From: Asticcacaulis sp. YBE204
GTDB taxonomy: Bacteria > Pseudomonadota > Alphaproteobacteria > Caulobacterales > Caulobacteraceae
DNA length: 64,000 bases
Reading direction: 5' to 3'
Assembly: GCF_000495855.1 (NCBI RefSeq)
Contig: NZ_AWGF01000005.1
Location: 248,001 to 312,000 of the forward strand
The notes under the pieces are model-generated. The model worked only from the letters and a program-made list of their open reading frames with translations, was not told the DNA's origin and did no database searches. The position numbers were made by a program, and so were the translations under genes. Each line of letters begins with the position of its first letter. Within the stretch, counting starts at the first letter, position 1. Below, in pieces: positions 17,599 through 26,178 of the stretch.

Positions 17599-18741
17599 AT
17601 GAAACTGAATATCGACATGGCCGAAGCGACACGCCTCACGCGGCTGGGAAAGCTGGACGAAGCGATGGCGATACTCAGAGGCGAGGGACCTGTTTCGCCA
17701 TCTACGGAATCCGTCTCACCAGACGCGCCGGCTTTTATCGACATGGTGCCCGGTGCCGGCGATGGAACGTCGTGGCGTGCGGCTTTTGATGTTCAAACCG
17801 AGGCTACCGCCGTCAAACCGAAATTCGACCTTTCAGATCTCGTCAAGCGGCAGAAGGCCTTTACGACCACAGGCCGCGGGCACTCTAAAGGCCCGGCTGT
17901 CCCGACAGGCGCGCGTTTCGATGATCGCCACTTTACGAATGCGTCAGGCAGCCGCGACTACAAGCTCTATGTACCAAGTACTTACGGAGCCGAGCCTGTG
18001 CCTCTTATCGTCATGCTGCACGGTTGCACGCAGTCGGTGGACGATTTCGCGGTTGGAACTCGCATGAACGATCTTGCCGAAACGCACGGTTTTCTCGTTG
18101 CCTATCCGGTGCAAAGTCAGACCGCAAACATGAACCGCTGCTGGAACTGGTTCAATACCAGCGATCAACACCGCGATCAGGGCGAACCGGCGCTTATCGC
18201 CGGCATCACCCTGCAGGTCATGAACGACTACCTGGTCGACTCCACACGCGTATTCGTCGCCGGGCTTTCCGCCGGCGGCGCGATGGCGGCGATCATGGGT
18301 GAGGCCTATCCGGAGCTATATGCCGCAGTCGGTGTACATTCCGGTCTGCCGGTGGGAGCCGCACACGACATGCCATCAGCGTTTGCCGCTATGAGCCAGG
18401 GGGCAAGCGCTGCGGCTCGTCGGGGCAAAGCGGTACGCACCATCCTCTTCCATGGCGACGCTGACCGCACGGTCCATGCTAAAAATGGCGATCAGTTCCT
18501 TGCTCAGGCTGGCACAGATCGCCTGAAGCACAAGGTGGTCACCGGTACGACGACAAGCGGCATGCCCTATACTCAGACGGTCCTTAAGAACGGCGCCAGT
18601 ACGCCTGTCATCGAACATTGGCGGCTACATGGGGCTGGCCACGCGTGGTCAGGGGGCGCGGCGGCGGGTTCTTATACAGAGCCACGCGGTCCGGACGCCA
18701 GCGCGGAAATGGTTAGGTTTTTTCTGACTCCTACCAATTAG
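17599..18741 (+). CDS. PHB-depolymerase family esterase
   Basis: 380-aa alpha/beta hydrolase of the polyhydroxybutyrate depolymerase / feruloyl esterase-like group. An N-terminal helical region (MAEATRLTRLGKLDEAMAIL, found in many rhizobial relatives) precedes a linker, then the catalytic domain with PLIVMLHGCTQS (oxyanion), lipase box AGLSAGGAMA (Ser nucleophile), HGDADRTV (Asp) and GAGHAWSGG (His). No signal peptide is seen, so it is presumably intracellular. It follows the RHH regulator directly. Real substrate may be a short polyester or another ester. Confidence 0.88.
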   Translation: MKLNIDMAEATRLTRLGKLDEAMAILRGEGPVSPSTESVSPDAPAFIDMVPGAGDGTSWRAAFDVQTEATAVKPKFDLSDLVKRQKAFTTTGRGHSKGPAVPTGARFDDRHFTNASGSRDYKLYVPSTYGAEPVPLIVMLHGCTQSVDDFAVGTRMNDLAETHGFLVAYPVQSQTANMNRCWNWFNTSDQHRDQGEPALIAGITLQVMNDYLVDSTRVFVAGLSAGGAMAAIMGEAYPELYAAVGVHSGLPVGAAHDMPSAFAAMSQGASAAARRGKAVRTILFHGDADRTVHAKNGDQFLAQAGTDRLKHKVVTGTTTSGMPYTQTVLKNGASTPVIEHWRLHGAGHAWSGGAAAGSYTEPRGPDASAEMVRFFLTPTN

Positions 18742-18838
18742 CCGCTTCGGTACTCCGGGCAAAGTCCGGCAGAACATGGTGGGTGAGGAATTTGGGCGTG
18801 CCTATGGCTGTCACTCATAAAGCCCTGTAGGCTTGGGC

Positions 18839-19870
18839 ATGACCTATATGAACCTGCTTGCCTCCTCTCATACCCGGCGCATTCTTCATGTTCTGGCGAC
18901 CGTGCTGGTTGTCGGATTTAGCCTCTATGGGGGCTTGGCGATCTTTTACTGGCTGGGATGGCCCGTCTGGTTGAGATATTGTGGCGCTATTATTTTTCCT
19001 GTGGTGGTCCTGGGCCTTTGGCTTTGGCCCAAACCTGAATATCTGATCCGCCGCGGACTGGCCGTTGGCCTCCTGACCATTTTATTCATTGGCTATGCCG
19101 TCAAGACACCGGTCGAGCAGGAGTGGGTGCCGCTGATGAGCCGCCATGCGTCGGTCGCCATCGACGGGGATTTCGTGACCATCACCAATTTCCGCGATGC
19201 GGTTCATCGCACCGGCCAGCCGTCCGTGCCGGTGTGGACAACGGAAAGCTTCGATCTGTCTCAACTGACCGGTGCCGATCTGATCATCCAGCCTTTCGGT
19301 ACCTCGAAGGCCACAGCGCATATTCTTCTGTCGCTCGGGTTTGCCGACGGCCGGCACATCGTCGTCTCCATGGAATCCCGTCAGGCCAAGGGGCGTGCCT
19401 TCGACGCGGTCGCTGGTTTCTTCCGGCACGATCAGATCTATCCCGAACTGGCGACGGAACGCGATCTTTTCTGGGAACGATTGGCCCGGACGCCGCCGGA
19501 CAACCTCCAGATTTATCCGATCCGCAAACGTCCGGAAGTGCTTCGCGCCTATCTGGAGCGTATTTTCGCTTTCACCAACAATGTCCGCGACACGCCCAAA
19601 TTCTATTCAACACTGGATGAGAGCTGCATGACCGCCTTCATCAATCTGGCGCCCGAGAGTTTTGCATCCGTGCCGTTCTATGATGTGCGGCGCTGGATTC
19701 CGGGCTATTCGCTGAGCCTGTTCCAGCAACTGGATCTCGTCGACGACAGCCTGCCGGCAGACGAGTTGGCCAGACGGTATAGCTTGCAACCCAATCTGCA
19801 AGCCCCCGACCAGTTTTCGTCTGACGCGGCGTGGAGCACCTATGTGCGACAGCACAGGGGCGCGCTCTGA
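18839..19870 (+). CDS. DUF4105 (Lnb N-terminal-like) membrane protein
   Basis: About 343 aa. The first 90 residues contain three membrane spans, followed by a large domain with the DUF4105 pattern: VAIDGDFVTITNFRDAVH, HILLSLGF, VVSMESRQAKG and TLDESCMTAFI. The family is related to the N-terminal periplasmic domain of lacto-N-biosidase and appears linked to envelope functions, but no reaction is established. ATG 18839 is used; a TTG two codons upstream is also open. It is followed by 710 nt without a gene. Confidence 0.85.
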   Translation: MTYMNLLASSHTRRILHVLATVLVVGFSLYGGLAIFYWLGWPVWLRYCGAIIFPVVVLGLWLWPKPEYLIRRGLAVGLLTILFIGYAVKTPVEQEWVPLMSRHASVAIDGDFVTITNFRDAVHRTGQPSVPVWTTESFDLSQLTGADLIIQPFGTSKATAHILLSLGFADGRHIVVSMESRQAKGRAFDAVAGFFRHDQIYPELATERDLFWERLARTPPDNLQIYPIRKRPEVLRAYLERIFAFTNNVRDTPKFYSTLDESCMTAFINLAPESFASVPFYDVRRWIPGYSLSLFQQLDLVDDSLPADELARRYSLQPNLQAPDQFSSDAAWSTYVRQHRGAL

Positions 19871-20405
19871 GCACACCTACGCCGAGAGGGAGCGACCCTT
19901 TCTCTCCACAAAAAAATCGCACCTCATCTGAAAATTTTTTACGGCTCGGCTGATTAGGTAAGGCCTTTCGGACTCACACGAATCTTTCATTCGGAACATT
20001 TAAAGAACGTTGTCTCGACAGGAAGCTGTCAGCAGGGGCATTGACTCCCTTTTCATTTGAAACAAATCTAGAACATATTCGCGTCTATCCCCATATGCGC
20101 GCACTGGAAAGGACCGCTGATGTTATGACGACCCACTCACCCGTCGTCCTCTCCTAGTTACGTTAACGCATCGAAATCATTGAAAACATTGATGATCGCG
20201 CGCGCTCAGTCCGGTTAAAACCTTAGTTGACATGTGGGGTGGGCGCATTTTGCGGTTGTTTGGAATTCATTGTTGGGAAGTCTTCGGATCGGATGAAGAA
20301 GGTATCACGAAAATTCGATGCGGCTGTCCGAATTGCCCAATCTATTTGATCAGTGCACGGACGACCTGAACTCTATATATTCTGGCCAATAATTTTACCA
20401 AGTGG
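19871..20405. other. Gene-free region upstream of hipBA
   Basis: 535 nt with no convincing ORF on either strand. It is more AT-rich than its surroundings. The only recognisable element is a LexA-type box (19994-20008). The next 170 nt are occupied by the hipBA operators. Confidence 0.6.
19994..20008. promoter_or_regulatory. Alphaproteobacterial LexA-type box (GAACN7GAAC)
   Basis: GAAC (19994-19997), seven bases, GAAC (20005-20008): the direct-repeat operator recognised by alphaproteobacterial LexA (written GTTCN7GTTC on the other strand). No gene starts close by; hipB is about 570 nt downstream. It may be a relic of a lost SOS gene or may control an unannotated transcript. Chance occurrence of such an 8-base match in 64 kb is possible. 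Confidence 0.4.
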
Positions 20406-20423
20406 TTTATTACCGGCGATAAA
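20406..20423. promoter_or_regulatory. HipB operator 1 (degenerate left half)
   Basis: TTTATTA-CCGG-CGATAAA, matching the consensus TTTATCG-N4-CGATAAA in the right half and five of seven bases in the left. Centre at 20414.5. Confidence 0.6.
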
Positions 20424-20442
20424 AGTGGACATGAAATATGCT

Positions 20443-20484
20443 CATCACACCTCATTTATCGCCAACGATAAATGAGGTGTGATG
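20443..20484. promoter_or_regulatory. HipB operator 2 inside a perfect 19-bp inverted repeat
   Basis: The operator TTTATCG-CCAA-CGATAAA (20455-20472) is embedded in a perfect 19-bp inverted repeat (20443-20461 with 20466-20484, 4-bp centre CCAA). The extended palindrome could also form a strong hairpin in RNA. Confidence 0.75.
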
Positions 20485-20503
20485 TTGCTAAATTTTCTAG
20501 CTT

Positions 20504-20521
20504 TTTATCGCTGACGATAAA
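20504..20521. promoter_or_regulatory. HipB operator 3
   Basis: Perfect TTTATCG-CTGA-CGATAAA, centre 20512.5, 49 bp from operator 2. Confidence 0.75.
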
Positions 20522-20551
20522 CTGGCTTGATTTCTGGTAAAAATAGGCCTA

Positions 20552-20569
20552 TTTATCGTCAGCGATAAA
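20552..20569. promoter_or_regulatory. HipB operator 4, next to the hipB ribosome binding site
   Basis: Perfect TTTATCG-TCAG-CGATAAA, centre 20560.5, 48 bp from operator 3. It ends 1 nt before the GGAG SD of hipB (20570-20573), so bound HipB would block RNA polymerase at the promoter or just downstream. Confidence 0.75.
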
Positions 20570-20580
20570 GGAGCGGAGAC

Positions 20581-20868
20581 ATGACCCTATTGACGGACGT
20601 CCATCCCTTACCGGTACAGTTGGGCCACGCCTTACGGGCCTTGCGACTGTCCAAGAACCTCAAGCTGGAAGAGTTGTCGCGCTTGTCTGGTGTCGGGATT
20701 GCCACCTTGTCTCATCTCGAAAACGGCAATCGCGATCCCAAGCTCTCCACCATCACACGCATCCTGCAAGCCCTGCGCAGCGATCTCTATGATCTGGTGG
20801 CGTCGGTCTCTGCCCATAACCAACGGCCGGCGCAACCCGACACTTCGCCATACGATTTGGATCTGTAA
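20581..20868 (+). CDS. hipB: HipB-type antitoxin and autorepressor
   Basis: 95-aa Cro/CI-type HTH protein. The HTH spans about residues 18-62: LGHALRALRLSKNLKLEELS, SGVGIATLSHLENG, then a helix TITRILQAL. The C-terminal tail (RPAQPDTSPYDLDL) is probably disordered. HipB binds and neutralises HipA and represses the operon through TATC/GATA palindromes; four such sites lie directly upstream. GGAG SD at 20570-20573. Its stop is 1 nt before the hipA ATG. Confidence 0.92.
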   Translation: MTLLTDVHPLPVQLGHALRALRLSKNLKLEELSRLSGVGIATLSHLENGNRDPKLSTITRILQALRSDLYDLVASVSAHNQRPAQPDTSPYDLDL

Positions 20869-20869
20869 G

Positions 20870-22177
20870 ATGCCCGAGGAGATCATTGTCTTTTATGAAG
20901 CGTTTCCCGTCGGCAGATTGTTGATCGACAACGACGGAGCGATCAGTTTTGCTTACGATTTGCGGTGGACGGAGTCACGCGGCGCCTTTCCTATCTCCCT
21001 AACAATGCCATTTGCCGCCGAAATTTATCCGCCGGACACCGTCCATCCCTGGCTTGCCAATCTGCTGCCGGAAGAACGCCAACTGGCAACCCTAGCGCGT
21101 GCCATCGGCGTCGATCGCAAGGACACGATCGCCATCTTGCGGGAAATTGGCGGTGATACGGCCGGCGCCTTGTCTTTCGGTGGGCCGTCCCTGCGAGAGG
21201 ACTGGCACTTCGAGCCTCTTGAGACCTTTTATCAACTGAAAGATCCAGAGGCAGCGCTTTTGCGGCACTTCGCAGACCTGAAAGAGCGGCCCTTCCTAGC
21301 TGGGGAAGATGGGGTAAGATTGTCCTTGGCCGGTGGCCAGGAGAAGGCCACGTTGACAGTCCTGGATGCGAACGGCCGGCCACGCCTTGGACTGCCGCAG
21401 CCCGGCGACGTACTGGCCATTCCCAAGACCGGGGCCCCATCTACCTTGATCGTGAAGCCGGACAATGATCGCATTCCAGGTATCGTCGAAAATGAGGCGT
21501 ACTGCCTGACACTGGCGGCAGCCATTGGCATTCCGACAGCAGAGGTAAGCATTCTGAAGGTGGGCCCGCGCAATGCCTTGGCCGTCGCGCGATATGATCG
21601 CGCCTACCGCCAGGACGGTCAGATCAGACGCCTACATCAGGAGGATTTTGCCCAAGCGAACCGAGTATTTCCGGTCAACAAATACGAGGCGGGCACTGTT
21701 CCTGGCCCAACGATTACAACCTTGCTGGCAACGGGGCAGAATTTACCATCGCGTGACGGTTTGAAGCTTCTTGATCAGTTGATCTTCAACATTCTTGTTG
21801 CCAACACAGATGCCCATGCCAAAAACTATTCACTACTGTTGGCAGGCGAGAGGGCATTGGCACCTTTGTACGACGTCTCAACGGTCTTGCCTTGGCCGCA
21901 CGTCAACCAGAGTTTCGCACAAAAGATTGACGGCAAGAAAAGAAAGCCTGAAGACGTCGCTGCTCGAGACTGGGATGCTATCGCAGCGGCCGGAGGATAC
22001 AACCCCCGTCAGACGCGTCTGCGGGTTAAAGAATTGGTCGACGCTATAGTGGGCGCCGGCGTTCGATCCTATGAGCATGTTGCGAGCCATCCCGGTGCCG
22101 TCGCGCCCCTGGTCGAACAGGCGCAGACCTGTATTGAAGGCAACGCGCTGCGGCTCCTGGGACGTCTAAAAGAATAA
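20870..22177 (+). CDS. hipA: HipA-type Ser/Thr kinase toxin
   Basis: 435-aa kinase toxin; E. coli HipA phosphorylates glutamyl-tRNA synthetase and causes persistence. The N-terminal couple_hipA region (VGRLLIDNDGAISFAYD) is followed by the kinase: PSTLIVKPDNDRIPG (nucleotide Lys), NTDAHAKNYSLL (catalytic Asp and Asn) and PLYDVST (metal-binding Asp, DFG-like). All expected residues are present, so it should be active. It is translationally coupled to hipB (1-nt gap). The target in this organism is unknown. Confidence 0.93.
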   Translation: MPEEIIVFYEAFPVGRLLIDNDGAISFAYDLRWTESRGAFPISLTMPFAAEIYPPDTVHPWLANLLPEERQLATLARAIGVDRKDTIAILREIGGDTAGALSFGGPSLREDWHFEPLETFYQLKDPEAALLRHFADLKERPFLAGEDGVRLSLAGGQEKATLTVLDANGRPRLGLPQPGDVLAIPKTGAPSTLIVKPDNDRIPGIVENEAYCLTLAAAIGIPTAEVSILKVGPRNALAVARYDRAYRQDGQIRRLHQEDFAQANRVFPVNKYEAGTVPGPTITTLLATGQNLPSRDGLKLLDQLIFNILVANTDAHAKNYSLLLAGERALAPLYDVSTVLPWPHVNQSFAQKIDGKKRKPEDVAARDWDAIAAAGGYNPRQTRLRVKELVDAIVGAGVRSYEHVASHPGAVAPLVEQAQTCIEGNALRLLGRLKE

Positions 22178-22387
22178 TCTCGGCTTCTATCCGATATGCA
22201 TAATGTCGCGCCTCTTTCGGACAGTTACTGGCATTCTTATTTAAGGATCAGTGTCTTGGCGTGATGTTGATGGCCTTGGATCCCTTGTGTGTGAGTTTGA
22301 GTAATGGTGAGATCCCCATGTGTAGATGTCTGTCTGTCGGCAGGGCGACATGACGCCGGTCATGCGTCGATACGGCGCGCAAAATCG

Positions 22388-22800
22388 TTATGGTATTTTC
22401 ACCATGTGCGGCAGGTCCGTCCAGTTAATGAAAGGCTCGCCTTTGCGGTGAATGCCGTTAGTGAACGAGGCCGTGGTTTGCCATTCAGTATGGCCGTTTA
22501 GCCAGAAAGAGCAATTGCCCTGGGTTGGGGGATGGCTCGTTTTTATGCCTGATTTCTGACCGCACGCTCGGTGCCTCAATGCCCGGCCCGCTCCATTCGC
22601 TACGCTCCCGTGTAGGGCAAACAGGCGCCCATCCGACGTCGGGGCCAGGTTTACCGACGATACGGATGCGAGGTAGGCGGTAGGGTAAAGGTAGTGGGCG
22701 ATCCTGACCGCATGGGAGCGAATGACCAGGTCCACGTCAGATGCCGCAGAGGCATAGACACCGCGGACGATCTGGATAAGTTCGCCTTTATGACCTGAGG
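22388..22800 (-). pseudogene. Remnant resembling an AbiEi-type antitoxin
   Basis: A minus-strand frame reads GHKGELIQIVRGVYA, IRSHAVRIAHYLYPTAYLAS and SDGRLFALHG, a pattern like AbiEi-family antitoxin N-terminal regions (winged helix, then the RGxY and LYPxAYL motifs). The frame has no sensible start, and after about residue 45 of the remaining ORF it switches into unrelated sequence, so it is a truncated fragment. It lies just behind hipA and before IS debris. Family identification is from memory of the motif and is tentative. Confidence 0.35.
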
Positions 22801-22974
22801 TGCGCCTGCTTAGGTGTAATGGTCTCGCCGACGAGGTATAAGCACGGAATTATCTCGCATGTCAGATACGAGATAATTCCGAATTCGAGGTAATGAAGTC
22901 GGTTACCCTTAAGCTCATCCAATACGGCGCCTAGCCTTAAGGCTGGCTCGTCGATCAAGCTCTAGGCATCGCCA

Positions 22975-23400
22975 TCAGGCCCTCGCACTGTGCAAAGGGC
23001 GTGTCGGGTCTTTGTTGTCCGCGTGCTCCCAATAGTCCTTGGCGGCCGCCTGCGTTTCAAAGCGCCCCATCTGGCTCGTGGACGCCGCGTGCAACCTTGT
23101 GGCCCTGCCGTCCACTACCCAGCGCATCGCCGCATCGTGACTAAGCCGGTCGGCATCGTTGACATCTTCATATCCGGCGACGCGACCAAACACCGATTGC
23201 CGAAACTGAGCGTGAGGACAGTTCTTACCCGACCGACTATCCGTGAGCACCTGGCGCGCAAGGTCGGTCCGGCCAAGTGCGTCGTCAAGCTCACGAAACG
23301 CCAGCAACCCAGCATCAGAAGTCACGCGTGAACCATGGAACTCCAGCTTCAGGCGGCGGTCAAAACCCAGCCACAAATCTACTGCCGCCGCTTCCATCAA
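22975..23400 (-). pseudogene. IS1380-family transposase, 3'-truncated
   Basis: 141 aa matching the N-terminus of IS1380 transposases: LEFHGSRVTSDAGLLAFREL, DALGRTDLA, FRQSVFGRVAGYEDVNDADRL and AASTSQMGRFET. Full proteins have over 400 aa with a DDE core; here the match ends after about 120 residues and the frame runs into unrelated sequence. The remnant is inactive. It marks past insertion and deletion next to the hipBA locus. No terminal inverted repeats were recognised. Confidence 0.85.
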
Positions 23401-23562
23401 AGCCCATCCTAAAAGACCTCATCTTATTGATTATATTATCAAATATAGGCCAAAAAGTCACAAGAAACGATGACTGTCTGGGAAGTAATGGTTGAGTTTA
23501 TGTTGTGGGTGGCGCTCGAGACGGACCGGTGCTATGAGCGATAAAAGTAATCAGGTGCGCAT

Positions 23563-23787
23563 ATGACATCCAAGGAAATATCGATTCAGGTCCTGCGGCA
23601 GGTCATTTCAAATGGCGAGACCGGCAACTACACCTGCGCCCCCGAAATCGGTGTGGACCTGGCCACCTGGAGCTGGCAGGCTAAGGAGCTTGAAACCTTC
23701 GCTAAATCGAAGGGATATAAGGCTCAGTCGCACCCGACCGCGATCGGTGGCGGCGATCTCGTCGATCTGCTGGTCGTCAGGATTTAG
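23563..23787 (+). CDS. Small hypothetical protein (74 aa)
   Basis: 74 aa, mixed alpha/beta composition, no membrane segment, ending in LVDLLVVRI. ATG 23563 has AGG about 9 nt upstream. Codon third positions are GC-rich, as expected for a real gene here. It lies between IS debris and mucR. Not recognised. Confidence 0.6.
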   Translation: MTSKEISIQVLRQVISNGETGNYTCAPEIGVDLATWSWQAKELETFAKSKGYKAQSHPTAIGGGDLVDLLVVRI

Positions 23788-23988
23788 AGCAGCGGTGTGG
23801 GCCCGTTCTTGACCGGAGCCATCGAACGAGCCCTTTGTTCCGAGCGCCTCTCCGCGTCGGACCCTTGAGTTGCAGCCTATTCGCGTGATTTGTCAATCTG
23901 TGCGCAAGTTTTGACGAGGCCATCAACTCAGTATAAGACGACGTTGCTTGACGTGCTTATTCGGCAACGTCTCTACAGGAACCCACGC

Positions 23989-24432
23989 GTGGAACAAAAA
24001 TCTGAAATCACGGACATGGTCGTTGAGATCGTGTCGGCTTACGTCGGCAACAACGCGGTGTCGCCCAATGACGTCCCCTCCTTGATCCAGAGCATCTATG
24101 GGGCGCTGAATGGTCTGTCGAACGCGGCGACCGCGGAACCAGCTCAGCCGCAGACACCCGCCGTGTCGGTGAAGAAGTCGATCTCGGACGAATATATCGT
24201 CTGTCTGGAAGATGGACGCAAGTTCAAGTCGCTTAAGCGCCACCTGCGTACCAAGTATAATATGAGCCCGGAAGACTACCGTGCCAAGTGGAACCTGCCG
24301 AAGGATTATCCGATGGTGGCGCCAAGCTATGCGGCGGCGCGATCCGATCTTGCGAAACAAATGGGCTTAGGACAAGGTGGGCGACAAAAGCCGTCCCCGG
24401 CCAGAGCGACGCGTCGCAAAGCGGCGCAATAA
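23989..24432 (+). CDS. mucR: MucR/Ros-family transcriptional regulator
   Basis: 147-aa regulator of the alphaproteobacterial MucR family, H-NS-like silencers of surface, motility and cell-cycle genes. The N-terminal oligomerisation half (ITDMVVEIVSAYVGNN) precedes the DNA-binding region IVCLEDGRKFKSLKRHL, MSPEDYRAKWNLP, DYPMVAPSYA. Of the Ros zinc ligands, the second Cys is Asp (usual in MucR) and the second His (RHLRTKY) is Lys, so classical Zn coordination is not possible. GTG 23989 is chosen for AGGA 8 nt upstream. The C-terminal tail is basic. Confidence 0.92.
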   Translation: MEQKSEITDMVVEIVSAYVGNNAVSPNDVPSLIQSIYGALNGLSNAATAEPAQPQTPAVSVKKSISDEYIVCLEDGRKFKSLKRHLRTKYNMSPEDYRAKWNLPKDYPMVAPSYAAARSDLAKQMGLGQGGRQKPSPARATRRKAAQ

Positions 24433-24474
24433 ACCTGACGTGACGCCCTTCGGATAGGGCGGGTCGTCGGGCGC

Positions 24475-24504
24475 GGGGAAGCGCGGGACTAGGCGCGCTT
24501 CCCC
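24475..24504 (+). terminator. Strong hairpin after mucR, terminator-like
   Basis: GGGGAAGCGCG (24475-24485) pairs with CGCGCTTCCCC (24494-24504) around an 8-nt loop, 42 nt after the mucR stop. No long T-run follows, so it may be a weak or Rho-assisted terminator, or an mRNA 3' stabiliser. Confidence 0.5.
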
Positions 24505-24558
24505 TATATCCCCAATTTGTTCGCGATGCTTCGGTCGAAATGCGTTAGGGTGCGCGTC

Positions 24559-25533
24559 ATGTCTTCTCAACTTGATATGTTCGGAGTGCCCGTCATCGCG
24601 CCCGTAGCGCCGACCCGAAAGACGCGTCCGGCACCCAGAGCCGACGCACCGAAGGTTCTGGACGAAGAGGACATGGCCCGACGGCTCGAAGAGAGCGGCC
24701 GTTACCGCGTACTGCGCAAATTGGCACCGCGTCCTGTTGCCGTTGAGCCTCGACCTGGTTTTCCTTTCATCGGCGTGATCGTCGATACCGAAACAACGGG
24801 CCTCAGCAAGACCGAGCATGAGATTATCGAGATCGGCGCCATTGCTTTTCGCTACGATGGCCAAGGGAATGTCGGTGACATTATTGAGGTCTACGGTGGC
24901 CTTCAGGCGCCGTCGAAGCCGATCCCGGCCGAGATTACCGTACTAACGGGCATCACGGACGATATGGTCAAGGATCAGCACATCGACATGTTCGCGCTGG
25001 AAAGTCTGATCGGCCCCGCGGATCTGGTGATCGCCCACAACGCGGCCTTTGACCGGCCATTTTGCGAGCGACTGTCCTCGATCTTCGCCTCGAAGGCCTG
25101 GGCCTGTTCCAACGCCGAAATCGACTGGAAGGCGCGTGGATTTGAGGGCTCCAAGCTCGCCTATCTCATACACCAATCAGGATACTTCCACGAGGGCCAC
25201 CGTGCTGTCGATGATTGCTTCGCGCTGTTCGAGGTGTTGCTTCAGCCAACACCTCAGGGCAAGACGCCGTTTGCTGAACTTTGTAAGTCAAGTCAGCGCG
25301 AGCGCGTGAAAATCTGGGCCGAATTTAGCCCCTTTGATCGTAAAGATGCCTTGAAAGCCCGTGGCTATCGCTGGTCGGCAGGTGAGGGCTCTGAACCGAA
25401 GGCGTGGTGGACTGAGGTTGATGCCGAGGCCGTGGAGGCGGAATTGCACTATCTGGAGACCGAAATTTATAATCGGTCGGACATCAACCTGACGACCCGA
25501 CGCCTTAGCGCCGTTGATCGGTTCAAGACCTGA
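24559..25533 (+). CDS. DnaQ-like DEDDh 3'-5' exonuclease
   Basis: 324-aa exonuclease. After a 65-residue N-terminal extension, motif ExoI is VDTETTGL (Asp and Glu), ExoII is VIAHNAAFDRPF and ExoIII is GHRAVDDC (His and Asp), giving a complete DEDDh active site. The C-terminal 100 residues (KDALKARGYRWSAGE, AWWTEV) resemble a small domain found after exonuclease domains in related proteins. It could trim 3' ends in repair; it is not the polymerase III epsilon subunit by length and extension. Start ATG 24559 has AGGG upstream. Confidence 0.88.
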   Translation: MSSQLDMFGVPVIAPVAPTRKTRPAPRADAPKVLDEEDMARRLEESGRYRVLRKLAPRPVAVEPRPGFPFIGVIVDTETTGLSKTEHEIIEIGAIAFRYDGQGNVGDIIEVYGGLQAPSKPIPAEITVLTGITDDMVKDQHIDMFALESLIGPADLVIAHNAAFDRPFCERLSSIFASKAWACSNAEIDWKARGFEGSKLAYLIHQSGYFHEGHRAVDDCFALFEVLLQPTPQGKTPFAELCKSSQRERVKIWAEFSPFDRKDALKARGYRWSAGEGSEPKAWWTEVDAEAVEAELHYLETEIYNRSDINLTTRRLSAVDRFKT

Positions 25534-25535
25534 GC

Positions 25536-25673
25536 ATGAAGCGCGATCAAATCCTGCTGGTTATCCTGATAATCGCCGGTGCCGTATTGCCGATGGTCTC
25601 CAAACCCAATCCCTGGTGGTTGCTCTTGGCACCCGCCGCCCTTGGCGTGTGGATCGGCTTTAAGCCCAGATAA
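25536..25673 (+). CDS. Small two-span membrane protein (45 aa)
   Basis: ATG 2 nt after the exonuclease stop. It encodes 45 aa: MKRDQ, a first hydrophobic helix (ILLVILIIAGAVLPMV), a SKPNPWW turn, a second helix (LLLAPAALGVWIGF) and a basic KPR end. The two-helix hairpin pattern and tight spacing support translation together with the exonuclease gene. Unknown function. Confidence 0.6.
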   Translation: MKRDQILLVILIIAGAVLPMVSKPNPWWLLLAPAALGVWIGFKPR

Positions 25674-25720
25674 GGGCGCGTGATGCAAGCCTCACCTTGG
25701 TCACTCAATAACGGGAGGGC

Positions 25721-25751
25721 GAAAAGGGGCGTGGCGATGTACACCACGCCT
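25721..25751 (-). terminator. Rho-independent terminator of the HU gene
   Basis: On the minus strand GGCGTGG (25750-25744) pairs with CCACGCC (25734-25728), followed by CCTTTTC. Located just after the HU stop. Confidence 0.65.
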
Positions 25752-25758
25752 ATTCGCC

Positions 25759-26034
25759 TCAGGCGTTAAGGCGGTCTTTAACGGCCTTGCCGGGCTGGAA
25801 TACCAGCTTCTTCGAGGCGGCGATTTGCACCGTAGCCCCTGTGGATGGGTTGCGGCCTTCACGGGCCGGTTTGTCCTGTACCTTAAACTTGCCGAAACCG
25901 GGGAAATTGACTTCCTGGCCGAGAACGGCGGCATCAACGATCGATTTCAGCACACCGTCAACGATACCCTTCGCCACGGCCTTGGTAAGGCCGTTTTCCG
26001 ACGCCACTTTATCGACGAGGTCAGACGTGTTCAT
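25759..26034 (-). CDS. hup: HU-family nucleoid DNA-binding protein
   Basis: 91-aa histone-like protein of the HU/IHF family. Complete length with the usual parts: helices MNTSDLVDKVASENGLTKAV and VDGVLKSIVDAA, NFPGFGKFKV, then the DNA-wrapping beta arm AREGRNPSTGATVQIAASKK with the diagnostic RNPxTG. It ends VFQPGKAVKDRLNA. Binds DNA as a dimer in the nucleoid. Divergent from the PraR-like regulator across about 145 nt. Confidence 0.95.
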   Translation of the reverse strand: MNTSDLVDKVASENGLTKAVAKGIVDGVLKSIVDAAVLGQEVNFPGFGKFKVQDKPAREGRNPSTGATVQIAASKKLVFQPGKAVKDRLNA

Positions 26035-26178
26035 GATAGTCTCCTAATTATGTAACGCCGTTTTCAAGTGATTCGGCTGTTCATAGCAGCAAAGCACGAT
26101 TTGCCTGTTTTACGGATCAATATTTGCATTGCAACTTCAAGGACATATTTGTCTTGTTCAAAAGTAGTAGAGTTTAGT

